From: JAXMCI01 sp046349435
GTDB taxonomy: Bacteria > Pseudomonadota > Alphaproteobacteria > Dongiales > Dongiaceae
Direction of reading: 5' to 3'
DNA length: 64,000 bases
Assembly: GCA_046349435.1 (NCBI GenBank)
Contig: JAXMCI010000012.1
Location: forward strand, 129,003-193,002
Shown here one piece after another: positions 52,465 through 61,305 of the stretch. Position 1 is the stretch's first letter. Each line of letters begins with the position of its first letter. The notes under the pieces are model-generated. The model made no database searches and was not told the DNA's origin. It was given only the letters and a program-made list of their open reading frames with translations. The position numbers were made by a program, and so were the translations under genes.

Positions 52465-53529
52465 TCACGTCGAGCCGCCGCGCTGCAGCGCGACGGGGAA
52501 GACGAGGTCCGGGTCGGAGAAGCTGCCCACCCTGAGCCGCTGCAGGATCTCCTCGCCGCCGCGCGCGCCGATCTCGTAGGCCGGCGAGCGCACCGTGGTC
52601 AGCACCGGGTCGGTGTACTGCCAGAAGTCGAAGGCGTTGAAGCCGGTGATCAGCACGTCGCGCGGCACGCGGCGGCCCCGCGCGCGCATCAGCTTCAGGG
52701 CGGCGATGCCGATCTGGTCGTTGCCGGCGAGGATCGCCTCCGGCTCGCCGGCGGCGTCGAGGTCGGCGGCGAGCGCCGCCTGGATCGCGCCGAACTCCGA
52801 TTCGGCGCAGCGCACGATGCGCAGCGAGGCGCTGCCGCCGGCGGCCCGCATCGCCTGGCGCACCCCGGCGATGCGCTCGCCGATCGCCGGCCAGTGCAGC
52901 TGCGGCACCAGCATCAGCAGCCGCTCGGCGCCGGCCGCCAGCACGGTCTCGCCGAGCATCCGGCCGCCGCCGCGGTCGTCCTGGCGGATCCGGCAGAAAT
53001 CGGCGGCGGGCGGCGGGCGCAGCGTCTCCTGGAACAGCAGCACCGGCTCGCCCAGGCTGGCCAGCGTGTCGAGGCAGGCGCGGCGCACCGCGTCGCTGCC
53101 CGACAGCATGGCGCAGATGCCGTCGGTGCGCAGGTCGCGGATCAGCGGCGAGCGGCCGACCGCGGCGGGCGGCATGCCCTGCAGCAGCAGCCCGTAGCCG
53201 TGCTCGCTGAGATGGTTGCTGAGGCCGGCGACCACCTGGGTGGTGAAGGGGTCGGCGAGATAGGTCGGCGCATCGTCGAGGATCAGCAGGCCGATCGACA
53301 GCCGCTCGGCGCGCCGCAGGCTGCGCCCGGCGCTCTGCGGCCGGTAGCCCTGGCGCTCGATCTCCTGCTCGACGCGGGCCCGCGTCTCCGCGCCGACCGC
53401 CCCGGGGCGGTCGTTGATGACGTTCGACACCGTCATCGGCGAGACGCCGACGGCGCGCGCGATGTCGCGGATGGTGGTCCGCCGGGCGGGATGCAAGGCC
53501 CCCGCCTGCCGGCCGGGTTGCTCTGCCAT
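52465..53529 (-). CDS. LacI/GntR-family transcriptional regulator
   Basis: A 354-residue repressor. The N-terminal helix-turn-helix is TTIRDIARAVGVSPMTVSNVINDRPG (about residues 18-44) with hinge-helix residues YRPQSAGRSLRR. A periplasmic-binding-protein-like effector domain follows (SIGLLILDD to the end). It is divergent from the transporter and upstream of the aldolase, so it probably controls both. A candidate operator is at 53622-53633. The effector is unknown. Confidence 0.92.
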   Translation of the reverse strand: MAEQPGRQAGALHPARRTTIRDIARAVGVSPMTVSNVINDRPGAVGAETRARVEQEIERQGYRPQSAGRSLRRAERLSIGLLILDDAPTYLADPFTTQVVAGLSNHLSEHGYGLLLQGMPPAAVGRSPLIRDLRTDGICAMLSGSDAVRRACLDTLASLGEPVLLFQETLRPPPAADFCRIRQDDRGGGRMLGETVLAAGAERLLMLVPQLHWPAIGERIAGVRQAMRAAGGSASLRIVRCAESEFGAIQAALAADLDAAGEPEAILAGNDQIGIAALKLMRARGRRVPRDVLITGFNAFDFWQYTDPVLTTVRSPAYEIGARGGEEILQRLRVGSFSDPDLVFPVALQRGGST

Positions 53530-53621
53530 GATCCTCCCCGTGAGCGGCCAGGGACCTTGCCGCCCGCCGCTCGCGCCGTCAACAGCCGGAGACGCCGCGT
53601 GCCAGTGGCGGCCGAGGCTGA

Positions 53622-53650
53622 TTTGACGTTAAAGTATACAAGCATACGCT
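53622..53650 (+). promoter_or_regulatory. Candidate promoter with overlapping LacI-type operator
   Basis: TTTGACGTTAAA (53622-53633) is a near-palindrome with a central CG, as in LacI-family operators (five of six pairs match). It overlaps a -35-like TTGACG (53623-53628), which is 16 bases from TACGCT (53645-53650). Within the spacer is GTATACAAGCATAC. The element lies between the divergent LacI-type regulator and the substrate-binding protein, where autoregulation is expected. Confidence 0.45.
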
Positions 53651-53702
53651 GCCGGCCGGACTTCGGCGCGGGGCGGGGACACGAGAGAAGAGGGAGCAGG
53701 AC

Positions 53703-54554
53703 ATGCGAGCTTGGCATAGCGCCTGGATCCGCCGCGCCGCGGCGATCGGGCTGGCCGTGATGGCGGTGGTGGGAGCGGGCGCGGCGGCCCGGGCCGGCGA
53801 CCTGCTGGACGACATCAAGGCGCGCGGCTTCATCCGCATCGGCACCTTCAGCATCCCGCCGGAGGCCTGGATCGACATCGGCACCGGCGAGTGGCAGGGC
53901 GTCGACGCCGACTTCAGCAAGGCGATCGCCAAGTCGCTCGGCGTCGAGGTCGATCCCATCGTGCTGGTGCACGCCGCCCTGGCGCCGGCCCTGCAGTCGG
54001 GCCGGGTCGACGCCATCGCCGGCCTCTACTTCACCGACGAGCGGGCCAAGGTGATGGCCTACAACAAGGTGCCGTTCTGGTACGGCGTCGACGTGCTGAT
54101 CGCCCAGTCGGCCAACAAGGACATCAAGAGCTTCGCCGACATGAAGGGCAAGGTGCTCGGCACGGTGCGCGGCTCGGCCCAGGAGATGGAGGCCAACGAG
54201 CTGCAGAAGAAGTTCGGCGTCAAGGAGATCAAGAAGTACGAATCGGCCGACCCGATGCTGATGGACCTCAAGGCCGGCCGGCTCGACGCCGCCATCTGGT
54301 GGGGCTACACCTTCGACTACGCGGCGAAGCAGAATCCGAGCTACGATTTCCGCGTCGTCCAGTACATGCCGCCCGCCTATCTCGGCAGCGACACCCTGCC
54401 GGCGACCTACTACGTCTTCCGCAAGGACGGCTCGGAGCGGCTGATCGAGGCCTTCGACGCCGAGATCAAGCGGCTGCAGTCGACCGGCGAGGCCAAGCAG
54501 ATCCTCGACAGGTACGGCATGACCGCGCCGGGCTATCTGACCGGCAAGCAGTAG
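53703..54554 (+). CDS. Amino acid ABC transporter substrate-binding protein
   Basis: A 283-residue periplasmic binding protein of the polar amino acid family (SBP_bac_3). A Sec signal covers about residues 1-32 (IRRAAAIGLAVMAVVGAGAAARAG). Mature features include GFIRIGTFSIPPEAWIDIGTGEWQGVDADFSKAIAKSLG, VDAIAGLYFTDERAKVMAY and DMKGKVLGTVRGSAQEME. Permease and ATPase genes follow. The ligand could be an amino acid or opine-like compound; the neighbouring aldolase and LacI gene would fit an imino or keto acid. Confidence 0.92.
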   Translation: MRAWHSAWIRRAAAIGLAVMAVVGAGAAARAGDLLDDIKARGFIRIGTFSIPPEAWIDIGTGEWQGVDADFSKAIAKSLGVEVDPIVLVHAALAPALQSGRVDAIAGLYFTDERAKVMAYNKVPFWYGVDVLIAQSANKDIKSFADMKGKVLGTVRGSAQEMEANELQKKFGVKEIKKYESADPMLMDLKAGRLDAAIWWGYTFDYAAKQNPSYDFRVVQYMPPAYLGSDTLPATYYVFRKDGSERLIEAFDAEIKRLQSTGEAKQILDRYGMTAPGYLTGKQ

Positions 54555-54612
54555 CCGCCGCGCGGGGAGACCTGAGGACGGGTCTCCCCGAAGGCGCCAG
54601 TTCAGCCATATT

Positions 54613-54691
54613 GTCATCCCGGCGAAAGCCGGGATCCATCTGTCCGCCGCCGCGATGCCGACACATGGATCCCGGCTTTCGCCGGGATGAC
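54613..54691. repeat. REP-like doublet with 27-bp perfect inverted arms
   Basis: Arms 54613-54639 and 54665-54691 are perfect inverted copies; each contains CCCGGC-GAAA-GCCGGG, a 6-bp stem with a GNRA-type loop. The 25-base spacer is unrelated. It lies between the substrate-binding protein and the permease of one transporter. It may stabilise upstream mRNA and lower downstream expression, as REP sites do between binding-protein and permease genes. Confidence 0.85.
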
Positions 54692-54729
54692 GACGAGGGG
54701 TGCTGCAGTGCGCCCCGGAGCGCGGTTTC

Positions 54730-55383
54730 TTGAGCGACTTCCTCGACCTCGCGGTCCGCTACTTCCCCTATATCGCCCGGGGCATCACCGTCACCGTCGA
54801 GCTGACCCTGCTGTCGCTCTGCGTCAGCGCGGTGCTCGGGCTGGCGGCGGCGATGGGCAAGATGTCGGCCTCGCGGCTCGCCTCGGTGCCGGCCCGCATC
54901 TACATCGAGGTGATCCGCGGCACCCCGGCGCTGCTGCAGATCTTCCTCGTCTATTTCGGGCTGACCTCCTACGGCGTGCGGCTGGAGCCGCTGCCCGCCG
55001 CGGTGATCACGCTCGGCATGATCGGCGGCGCCTATCTCGCCGAGATCTTCCGCGCCGGCATCGAATCGGTCGATCGCGGCCAGGTCGAGGCCGCCACCAG
55101 CCTGGGCATGAAGCGCGGCGCGATCATGCGCCGCATCGTGCTGCCGCAGGCCATGGTGCTGATCCTGCCGCCCTTCACCAACTTCCTGATCGCGCTGATC
55201 AAGGACACCTCGCTGGCGCTGACCATCACCGTGCCGGACATCATGTACCGGGCCTACGACGCGGCCAACCAGTCGTTCCGCAGCATGGAGATCTACGCCA
55301 TGGCCGGGGTGATCTACCTCGCCATGTGCTATCCGCTGTCGCGGCTGGCGCGCTGGCTGGAGCGGCGGCGGCCGCCGCGATGA
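54730..55383 (+). CDS. Amino acid ABC transporter permease (HisM/GlnP type)
   Basis: A 217-residue permease with about five membrane helices. It has the family motif EVIRGTPALLQIFLVYFGL at the N-terminal side and the EAA loop AEIFRAGIESVDRGQVEAATSLGMKRGAIMRRIVLPQA. Only one permease is present, so a homodimer is expected. TTG 54730 (GGAG nine bases upstream, then SDFLDLAVRYF) is preferred; GTG 54700 would add ten residues that overlap the flank of the REP doublet. It overlaps the ATPase start by four bases. Confidence 0.85.
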   Translation: MSDFLDLAVRYFPYIARGITVTVELTLLSLCVSAVLGLAAAMGKMSASRLASVPARIYIEVIRGTPALLQIFLVYFGLTSYGVRLEPLPAAVITLGMIGGAYLAEIFRAGIESVDRGQVEAATSLGMKRGAIMRRIVLPQAMVLILPPFTNFLIALIKDTSLALTITVPDIMYRAYDAANQSFRSMEIYAMAGVIYLAMCYPLSRLARWLERRRPPR

Positions 55384-56132
55384 GCGCGCTGCTGCAGATC
55401 GAGGGGCTGAGCAAGAGCTTCGGCGCGCACGAGGTGCTGTCCGGCGTCAGCCTCGACCTCGCCGAGGGCGAGGCGATCGCGCTGATCGGGCCGAGCGGCT
55501 CGGGCAAGAGCACGCTGCTGCGCTGCGTCAACCGGCTGGAGCAGCCGAACGGCGGCCGCATCCTGTTCGAGGGCGCGGAGGTGACGGCCAAGAGCGACCT
55601 CTGCGCCATCCGCGCCCGCATGGGCATGGTGTTCCAGCACTTCAACCTGTTCACCCACATGACGGTGCTGCAGAACGTCATCGAGGCGCCGGTCCAGGTG
55701 CTGCGCACGCCGCGCGAGCGGGCGGTGGCCGAGGCCCGCCAGCTGCTCGCCCGCGTCGGCCTGGCGGAGAAGGAGGGCGCCTACCCGGCGCAGCTCTCCG
55801 GCGGCCAGAAGCAGCGCGTCGCCATCGCCCGCTGCCTCGCCATGGCGCCGCGGCTGCTGCTGCTCGACGAGATCACCTCGGCGCTCGACCCCGAGCTGGT
55901 CGGCGAGGTGCTGCAGGTCATCCGCGACCTCGCCGCCCAGGGCATGACGATGCTGATCGTCACCCACGAGATGGGCTTCGCCCGCGAGGTCGCCGACCGC
56001 GTCGTCTTCATGGACCAGGGCCGCATCATCGAGCAGGCGCCGCCGGCCGAGCTGTTCGGCCGGCCGCAGCATCCGCGCCTGCGCCAGTTCCTCCGCGCCG
56101 TGCTGGAGAAGACCCCGCTGCAGGAGGGCTGA
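55380..56132 (+). CDS. Amino acid ABC transporter ATP-binding protein (GlnQ/HisP type)
   Basis: A 250-residue ATPase. Walker A GPSGSGKST, Q-loop VFQHFNLF, signature QLSGGQKQRVAIARCLAM, Walker B LLLLDEITSALDPE and H-loop VTHEMGFA are all intact. Note EITSALD in place of the usual EPTSALD. ATG overlaps the permease stop (ATGA). It completes a binding protein-permease-ATPase importer. Confidence 0.93.
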   Translation: MSALLQIEGLSKSFGAHEVLSGVSLDLAEGEAIALIGPSGSGKSTLLRCVNRLEQPNGGRILFEGAEVTAKSDLCAIRARMGMVFQHFNLFTHMTVLQNVIEAPVQVLRTPRERAVAEARQLLARVGLAEKEGAYPAQLSGGQKQRVAIARCLAMAPRLLLLDEITSALDPELVGEVLQVIRDLAAQGMTMLIVTHEMGFAREVADRVVFMDQGRIIEQAPPAELFGRPQHPRLRQFLRAVLEKTPLQEG

Positions 56133-56181
56133 GCCGGCGGCGCCGCCGCGAGCGCCGGCCGAGACGGCGGCCCGGGCCCGA

Positions 56182-56214
56182 GCTACTATCGGCCGGCCGC
56201 TACTATCGGTCGGC
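56182..56214. promoter_or_regulatory. Two 16-bp direct repeats upstream of the GMC oxidoreductase
   Basis: GCTACTATCGGCCGGC (56182-56197) and GCTACTATCGGTCGGC (56199-56214) differ at one base and have a 17-bp period. They lie 66 bp before the GMC start. This is a possible binding array for an activator, or a short duplication. Confidence 0.4.
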
Positions 56215-56279
56215 TCCGGGAAGCACCAGGGCCGGACGGCTCCAAGTTTCGCGGCTCTCCCGCAAGAAGGAGAACCAGC

Positions 56280-57908
56280 ATGGCGGCGGGCTTCGACTTC
56301 ATCGTCATCGGCGCGGGCTCCGCCGGCTGCGTCCTGGCCAACCGCCTGAGCGCGGCGGGGGCGTCCGTCCTGCTGCTCGAGGCCGGCGGCGGCGACAGCC
56401 GGACGGACATCCGCATCCCGGCGCTCGCCGACCAGCTCCTCGATTCGCCGGTGGACTGGGGCTATCGCACCGTCCCTCAGCGCGAGCTGCTGGGCCGCAA
56501 GATCTTCCTGTCGCGGGGCAAGTGCCTGGGCGGCACCAGCGCGATCAACGCCATGGTCTACATGCGCGGCAACCGCGCCGACTACGACCATTGGCGCACG
56601 CTGGGCAACGAGGGCTGGGGCTATGACGACGTCCTGCCCTGCTTCCGCAGGTCGGAGGGCAACCGGCACCTGGGTGGCCCCTTCCACGGCACCGACGGGC
56701 CGCTGGCGGTTTCCAGCTTCCCGGCCGGATCGCCGATCCACGAGGCCTTCCTCGCCGCCGCCCAGGACCGGGGGCTGCCCTACAACCCGGACGTCAACGG
56801 CGCCACGCAGGAAGGCTGCGGGCCTTTCCAGGCGACCATCGGACTCGAAGGCCGCTGCAGCGCCGCGGCGGCCTTCCTGCATCCGGTGGCGGACCGGCCC
56901 AATCTCCGCGTCGAGACCAACGCGCAGGCGACATCCCTGATCGTCCGGGGCTCCCGCGCGGTCGGCGTCGAATATCTCAAGATGGGGCGGCCGGAAAGCG
57001 CGGTGGCCGGGGTCGAGATCGTGCTCTGCGGCGGCGCGATCAACAGTCCCCAGCTGCTGCTTCTGTCCGGCATCGGCCCGGCGGCGGACCTGCGGCGGCT
57101 CGGCATCCCGGTCCTGCTCGACCTGCCGGGCGTCGGCAGGAACCTGCAGGACCACCTGCAGGTCATCAGCCGCTGCGAGGTCACCGAGCCGGCGACCCTG
57201 TTCGGCCTGACGGAGACGGAGGCCGGAGAGGCCATGCGGCAGAGCCTGGAGCAGGGCACCGGGCCCTTCCACAGCAATTTCTGCGAGGCCGGCGCCTTCA
57301 TCGGGTTCGGCTCGCCGCCCGGCATGCCCGACGTGCAGATCCACTGCGAGTCCTATCTCTCCCCGCCCTACTACGACGGCACGCCGGCCGATCGGCACGG
57401 CTTCGGCCTGCTGATGAACGTCTGTCGTCCCGAATCGCGCGGCGAGGTGCGGCTGCACTCCACCGATCCGCTCGACCGTCCGCTCATCGATCCGCGCTAC
57501 CTCGAGGATGCCCGCGATCTCGATCTCACCAGGCTCGGGCTCCGCGCCTGCCTGGAGATCGCGATGGCGGCGCCGATGCGGGAGATCGGCACGCGGCGCA
57601 TGCAGCCGGACCCCGGCCGCGACGACGATGCCTCGCTGACCGCCTTCATCCGCCGAGCCGCCACCACCATCTGGCATCCCGTCGGCACATGCCGGATGGG
57701 CAGCGATCCGATGGCGGTGGTCGACAGCCGCCTGCGCCTGCACGGGATCGACGGGCTGAGGATTGCGGACGCGTCGATCATGCCTCGCATCGTCAGCGGC
57801 AACACCAACGCGCCCTGCATCATGATCGGGGAGAAGGCGTCGGATCTCGTGCTGGGCGCGGCCGGCAGCCTGGACCGGGAGCCCGCCCGGGCGCGAGCGG
57901 GAGCATAG
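56280..57908 (+). CDS. GMC-family FAD oxidoreductase (choline/alcohol dehydrogenase-like)
   Basis: A 542-residue flavoprotein. The N-terminal FAD motif is VIGAGSAGCVLANRLS with LLLEAGGGD, followed by GKCLGGTSAINAMVYMRGNRADYDHW (GMC signature 1) and GGAINSPQLLLLSGIGP (signature 2). The catalytic His is in WHPVGTCRMG (His465), with an Asn-type partner in GNTNAPCIMIGE. It oxidises a primary or secondary alcohol; the closest groups include choline and PEG/alkanol dehydrogenases, but the substrate is not determined. A purine-rich AAGAAGGAGAA precedes ATG 56280. Confidence 0.92.
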   Translation: MAAGFDFIVIGAGSAGCVLANRLSAAGASVLLLEAGGGDSRTDIRIPALADQLLDSPVDWGYRTVPQRELLGRKIFLSRGKCLGGTSAINAMVYMRGNRADYDHWRTLGNEGWGYDDVLPCFRRSEGNRHLGGPFHGTDGPLAVSSFPAGSPIHEAFLAAAQDRGLPYNPDVNGATQEGCGPFQATIGLEGRCSAAAAFLHPVADRPNLRVETNAQATSLIVRGSRAVGVEYLKMGRPESAVAGVEIVLCGGAINSPQLLLLSGIGPAADLRRLGIPVLLDLPGVGRNLQDHLQVISRCEVTEPATLFGLTETEAGEAMRQSLEQGTGPFHSNFCEAGAFIGFGSPPGMPDVQIHCESYLSPPYYDGTPADRHGFGLLMNVCRPESRGEVRLHSTDPLDRPLIDPRYLEDARDLDLTRLGLRACLEIAMAAPMREIGTRRMQPDPGRDDDASLTAFIRRAATTIWHPVGTCRMGSDPMAVVDSRLRLHGIDGLRIADASIMPRIVSGNTNAPCIMIGEKASDLVLGAAGSLDREPARARAGA

Positions 57909-57912
57909 GGCG

Positions 57913-60900
57913 ATGCGCTATCGCGAGGTGCTGTCGACCCGGGGCTTCCCGGCGCTGCTGGGGGCGCTGTTCCTGGGCGCGCTCAACGACAATCTCTGCC
58001 GCATCACCGTCTCGCTGTTCGCCGCGGCGGCCGCCACGGCCGAGGGCGGCGGGCTCTATCTCGCGCTCTCCGGCGCGCTCTTCACGCTGCCCTACCTGCT
58101 GTTCTCCGGCTATGCCGGCCACCTCGCCGACGCCTTCGACAAGCGCCGCATCCTGATCCTGACCAAGGTGGGGGAGATCGGCGCCATGGTGCTGGCGCTG
58201 CTCGCCTTCCGCTCCGGCCATATCGAGGCGATGCTGGGGGTGCTGTTCCTGCTCGGGCTGCTCGCCGCCTTCTTCAGCCCGTCGCGCTATGGCCTCATGC
58301 CGGAGATCCTCGCCGACCGCGACCTGTCGCGCGGCAACGCGCTCGGCGAGACCAGCGCCTTCCTCGCCATCATCCTCGGCACCGCGCTCGGCAGCGCCGC
58401 CTACGACCGCTGGCAGGCCGACCTGACGCCGATCGGGGTGATCGCCGTCGCCCTCGCCGTCGCCGGCGCCGCCTGCAGCCTCGGCATCGCCCACGGGCGC
58501 GCGCCGGCGGCACGCAAGCCCTTCCCGCTGCTGCCCTGGGGCGAGATCGCCGCCGGGCTCGCCGCGCTCTATCGCGACCGCCGCCTGCGGCTGGCGGTGA
58601 TCGGCATCACCTACTTCTGGTTCCTCGGCGCGCTGATCCAGCTCGACGTCATCCTGATCGGCACGCGCGAGCTGGCGGTGAGCGCGACCCGGGTCGGGCT
58701 GCTGCAGGCGGCGCTCGGGCTCGGCATCGGCATCGGCACCATCGCCGCCGGCCGGCTCTCCGGCGACAAGGTCGAGCTCGGGCTGGTGCCGCTCGGCGCG
58801 CTCGGCATGGTGCTGGGCGCCGTGCTGCTCTGGCTGGCGCCGCCCTCCTATGGCTGGGCGCTGGCCGCGCTGGTGCTGCTCGGCGGCAGCGCCGGCCTCT
58901 TCATCATCCCGCTCAACGCCTTCCTGCAGCAGCGCACCCTGCCGGAGGAGCGCGGCCGGCTGATCGCCACCAACAACGTCGTCAACACCGTCGGCATCCT
59001 GCTCGCCTCCGCGGTGCTCTGGCTGCTGCGCGACGTCGCCGCGATGAGCCCGGCGGCGATCGCGCTGGCCACTGGCGCGATGACGCTGGCGGTCGCCGCC
59101 TACATCGTCACGCTGGTGCCGGACTTCCTGGTCCGCTTCCTGCTCTGGATGCTGACCCACAGCATCTATCGCATCCGCATCCTGGGGCAGCCCAACCTGC
59201 CGGTGCGCGGCCCGGCGCTGCTCGTCTGCAACCACGTCTCCTTCGTCGACGGGCTGCTGGTCGGCGCCTGCCTGCAGCGCTTCGTGCGCTTCATGGTCTA
59301 CAAGCGCTATTTCGAGATGCGGCCGCTGGCCCCGCTGTTCCGCCTGATGCAGGCGATCCCGGTGCCCGACCGCAACCCGAAGGAGATCCTCCGCGCGCTG
59401 CAGCGGGCGCGCCAGGCGCTGGTCGAGGGCCATGTCGTCTGCATCTTCGCCGAGGGCGCGCTCAGCCGCAGCGGCAACACCCTGCCGTTCCGCCGCGGGC
59501 TGGAGCGGATCGTCGACGGTCTCGATGTGCCGATCGTCCCGGTCCATCTCGACCGCGTCTGGGGCAGCATCTTCAGCTTCAAGCGCGGCCGCTTCTTCTG
59601 GAAATGGCCGGAGCGGCTGCTCTATCCGGTGACGGTGAGCTTCGGCCCGCATCTGCCGCCGAGCGCCGACGCCTGGACGGTGCGCCAGGCGGTGCTCGAG
59701 CTGGGATCCGAGGCGTTCGCCCACCGCCGCCACCCGGCCGAGCGGCTGGAGGAGCGCTTCGTCGCGGTGGCGCGGCGCGGCTGGCGGCGGCTGGCCGTCG
59801 TCGATTCGAGCGGCACCGAGCTGCCCTATGGCCGGCTGCTGGCGGGCGGCCTGGCGCTCGCCCGCGCGCTCCGGGGGCGGCTGCCGCCCGGCCGCTTCGT
59901 CGGCGTGCTGCTGCCGGCCTCGGTGCCGGCGGTGCTCGCCAACCTGGCGCTGCTGCTGGCCGGGCGCATCCCGGTCAACCTCAACTTCACGGTCGGGGCC
60001 GAGGCGCTGGACTCTGCCGTGCGGCAATGCGACCTCAAGGCGATCGTCACCGCCCGGCCGTTCCTGGCGCGGGCCAAGCTGGCGCCGCGCGACGACATGG
60101 TCTTCGTCGAGGAGGTGCTGGCCGGCATCTCCAAGCGCGACAAGGCGGCCGCCTGGCTCGCCGGCCGGGTGCTGCCGATGGCGGCGCTGCGCCGGCTGTT
60201 CGGCGCGCCCCCCGGCCGGCAGGACCCGGCGACCGTGCTGTTCTCCAGCGGCAGCACCGGCCAGCCCAAGGGCGTGATGCTGTCGCACGGCAACATCCTG
60301 GCCAATGTCGAGGCGGTGGCGCAGGTGCTGTGGATCGACCCGCAGGACCGCGTGCTGGGCGTGCTGCCCTTCTTCCACGCCTTCGGCCTGACCGGCACGC
60401 TGTGGGTGCCGCTGCTCGCCGGCATCGCCGCCGTCTACCACTACAATCCGCTCGACGCGAAGAAGATCGGCGAGCTGGCGCAGCGCTACCGCGCCACCGT
60501 GCTGATCGCCACGCCGAGCTTCTGCCAGGCCTATCTGCGCGGCTGCGAGCCCGAGCAGCTGCGCGGCCTGCGCCACGTCGTGGTCGGCGCCGAGCGGCTG
60601 CAGCCGAAGCTGGCGGCCGCCTTCCGCGAGAAGTTCGGCGTCGAGCTGCTCGAGGGCTATGGCTGCACCGAGATGGGCCCGGTGGTGGCGGTCAACGTCG
60701 CCGACGTGGTCGACGGGCCGGTGGCGCAGACCGGGCGCAAGCCGGGCAGCGTCGGCCATCCGCTGCCCGGCGTGGCGACGCGCGTCGTCGATCCCGACAC
60801 GGGCGCGGTGCTGGCGCCGGGCCAGCCCGGGCTGCTGCTGCTGCGCGGACCGTCGCGCATGACGGGCTATCTCGGGGACCCCGAGCGCACAGGCGCCGTG

Positions 60901-61299
60901 CTGAGCGACGGCTGGTACGTCACCGGCGACATCGCCACCGTCGACGAGGACGGCTTCATCGCCATCACCGACCGGCTGGCGCGGTTCAGCAAGATCGGCG
61001 GCGAGATGGTGCCGCACCTGCGCATCGAGGAGGCGATCCAGGCGATCCCCGGCATCGAGGGCTGCGCCGTCACTGCCGTGCCCGATCCCGGCCGCGGCGA
61101 GCGGCTGGTCGCCTTCTATGTCGGCGACGGCATCGAGCCGGCGGCGGTCGCCGACCGGCTCGGCGAGAGCGGCCTGCCGCCGCTGTGGCGGCCGAAGCCG
61201 CGCGACATCGCCCGCATCGCCGCCCTGCCGCTGCTGCCCAGCGGCAAGCTCGACCTGCGCGCCGTCAAGGCGCTGGCGGCGGCGAAGGGCGAGAGCTGA
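57913..61299 (+). CDS. LplT-Aas fusion: MFS lysophospholipid flippase, PlsC acyltransferase and acyl-ACP/AMP ligase
   Basis: An 1128-residue three-module membrane enzyme for lysophospholipid re-acylation. Residues 1 to about 400 are a 12-helix MFS domain like LplT (GALNDNLCRITVSLFAAA). Residues about 430-640 are a PlsC acyltransferase with HX4D in NHVSFVDG (His441, Asp446) and FAEGALSRSG. Residues about 650-1128 are an AMP-forming ligase with SSGSTGQPKG near 778 and GYGCTEMGPVVAVN, YVTGDIATVDEDGF. In E. coli lplT and aas are two genes; this fused form occurs in other proteobacteria. The ATG is four bases after the GMC stop. Confidence 0.93.
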   Translation: MRYREVLSTRGFPALLGALFLGALNDNLCRITVSLFAAAAATAEGGGLYLALSGALFTLPYLLFSGYAGHLADAFDKRRILILTKVGEIGAMVLALLAFRSGHIEAMLGVLFLLGLLAAFFSPSRYGLMPEILADRDLSRGNALGETSAFLAIILGTALGSAAYDRWQADLTPIGVIAVALAVAGAACSLGIAHGRAPAARKPFPLLPWGEIAAGLAALYRDRRLRLAVIGITYFWFLGALIQLDVILIGTRELAVSATRVGLLQAALGLGIGIGTIAAGRLSGDKVELGLVPLGALGMVLGAVLLWLAPPSYGWALAALVLLGGSAGLFIIPLNAFLQQRTLPEERGRLIATNNVVNTVGILLASAVLWLLRDVAAMSPAAIALATGAMTLAVAAYIVTLVPDFLVRFLLWMLTHSIYRIRILGQPNLPVRGPALLVCNHVSFVDGLLVGACLQRFVRFMVYKRYFEMRPLAPLFRLMQAIPVPDRNPKEILRALQRARQALVEGHVVCIFAEGALSRSGNTLPFRRGLERIVDGLDVPIVPVHLDRVWGSIFSFKRGRFFWKWPERLLYPVTVSFGPHLPPSADAWTVRQAVLELGSEAFAHRRHPAERLEERFVAVARRGWRRLAVVDSSGTELPYGRLLAGGLALARALRGRLPPGRFVGVLLPASVPAVLANLALLLAGRIPVNLNFTVGAEALDSAVRQCDLKAIVTARPFLARAKLAPRDDMVFVEEVLAGISKRDKAAAWLAGRVLPMAALRRLFGAPPGRQDPATVLFSSGSTGQPKGVMLSHGNILANVEAVAQVLWIDPQDRVLGVLPFFHAFGLTGTLWVPLLAGIAAVYHYNPLDAKKIGELAQRYRATVLIATPSFCQAYLRGCEPEQLRGLRHVVVGAERLQPKLAAAFREKFGVELLEGYGCTEMGPVVAVNVADVVDGPVAQTGRKPGSVGHPLPGVATRVVDPDTGAVLAPGQPGLLLLRGPSRMTGYLGDPERTGAVLSDGWYVTGDIATVDEDGFIAITDRLARFSKIGGEMVPHLRIEEAIQAIPGIEGCAVTAVPDPGRGERLVAFYVGDGIEPAAVADRLGESGLPPLWRPKPRDIARIAALPLLPSGKLDLRAVKALAAAKGES

Positions 61300-61305
61300 G
61301 ACGCC

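Noticed and set aside
54613..54691. Insertion sequence ends or a MITE with terminal inverted repeats
   Set aside because: The spacer is only 25 bp, no target-site duplication is evident, and each arm is itself palindromic, which fits a REP doublet better.
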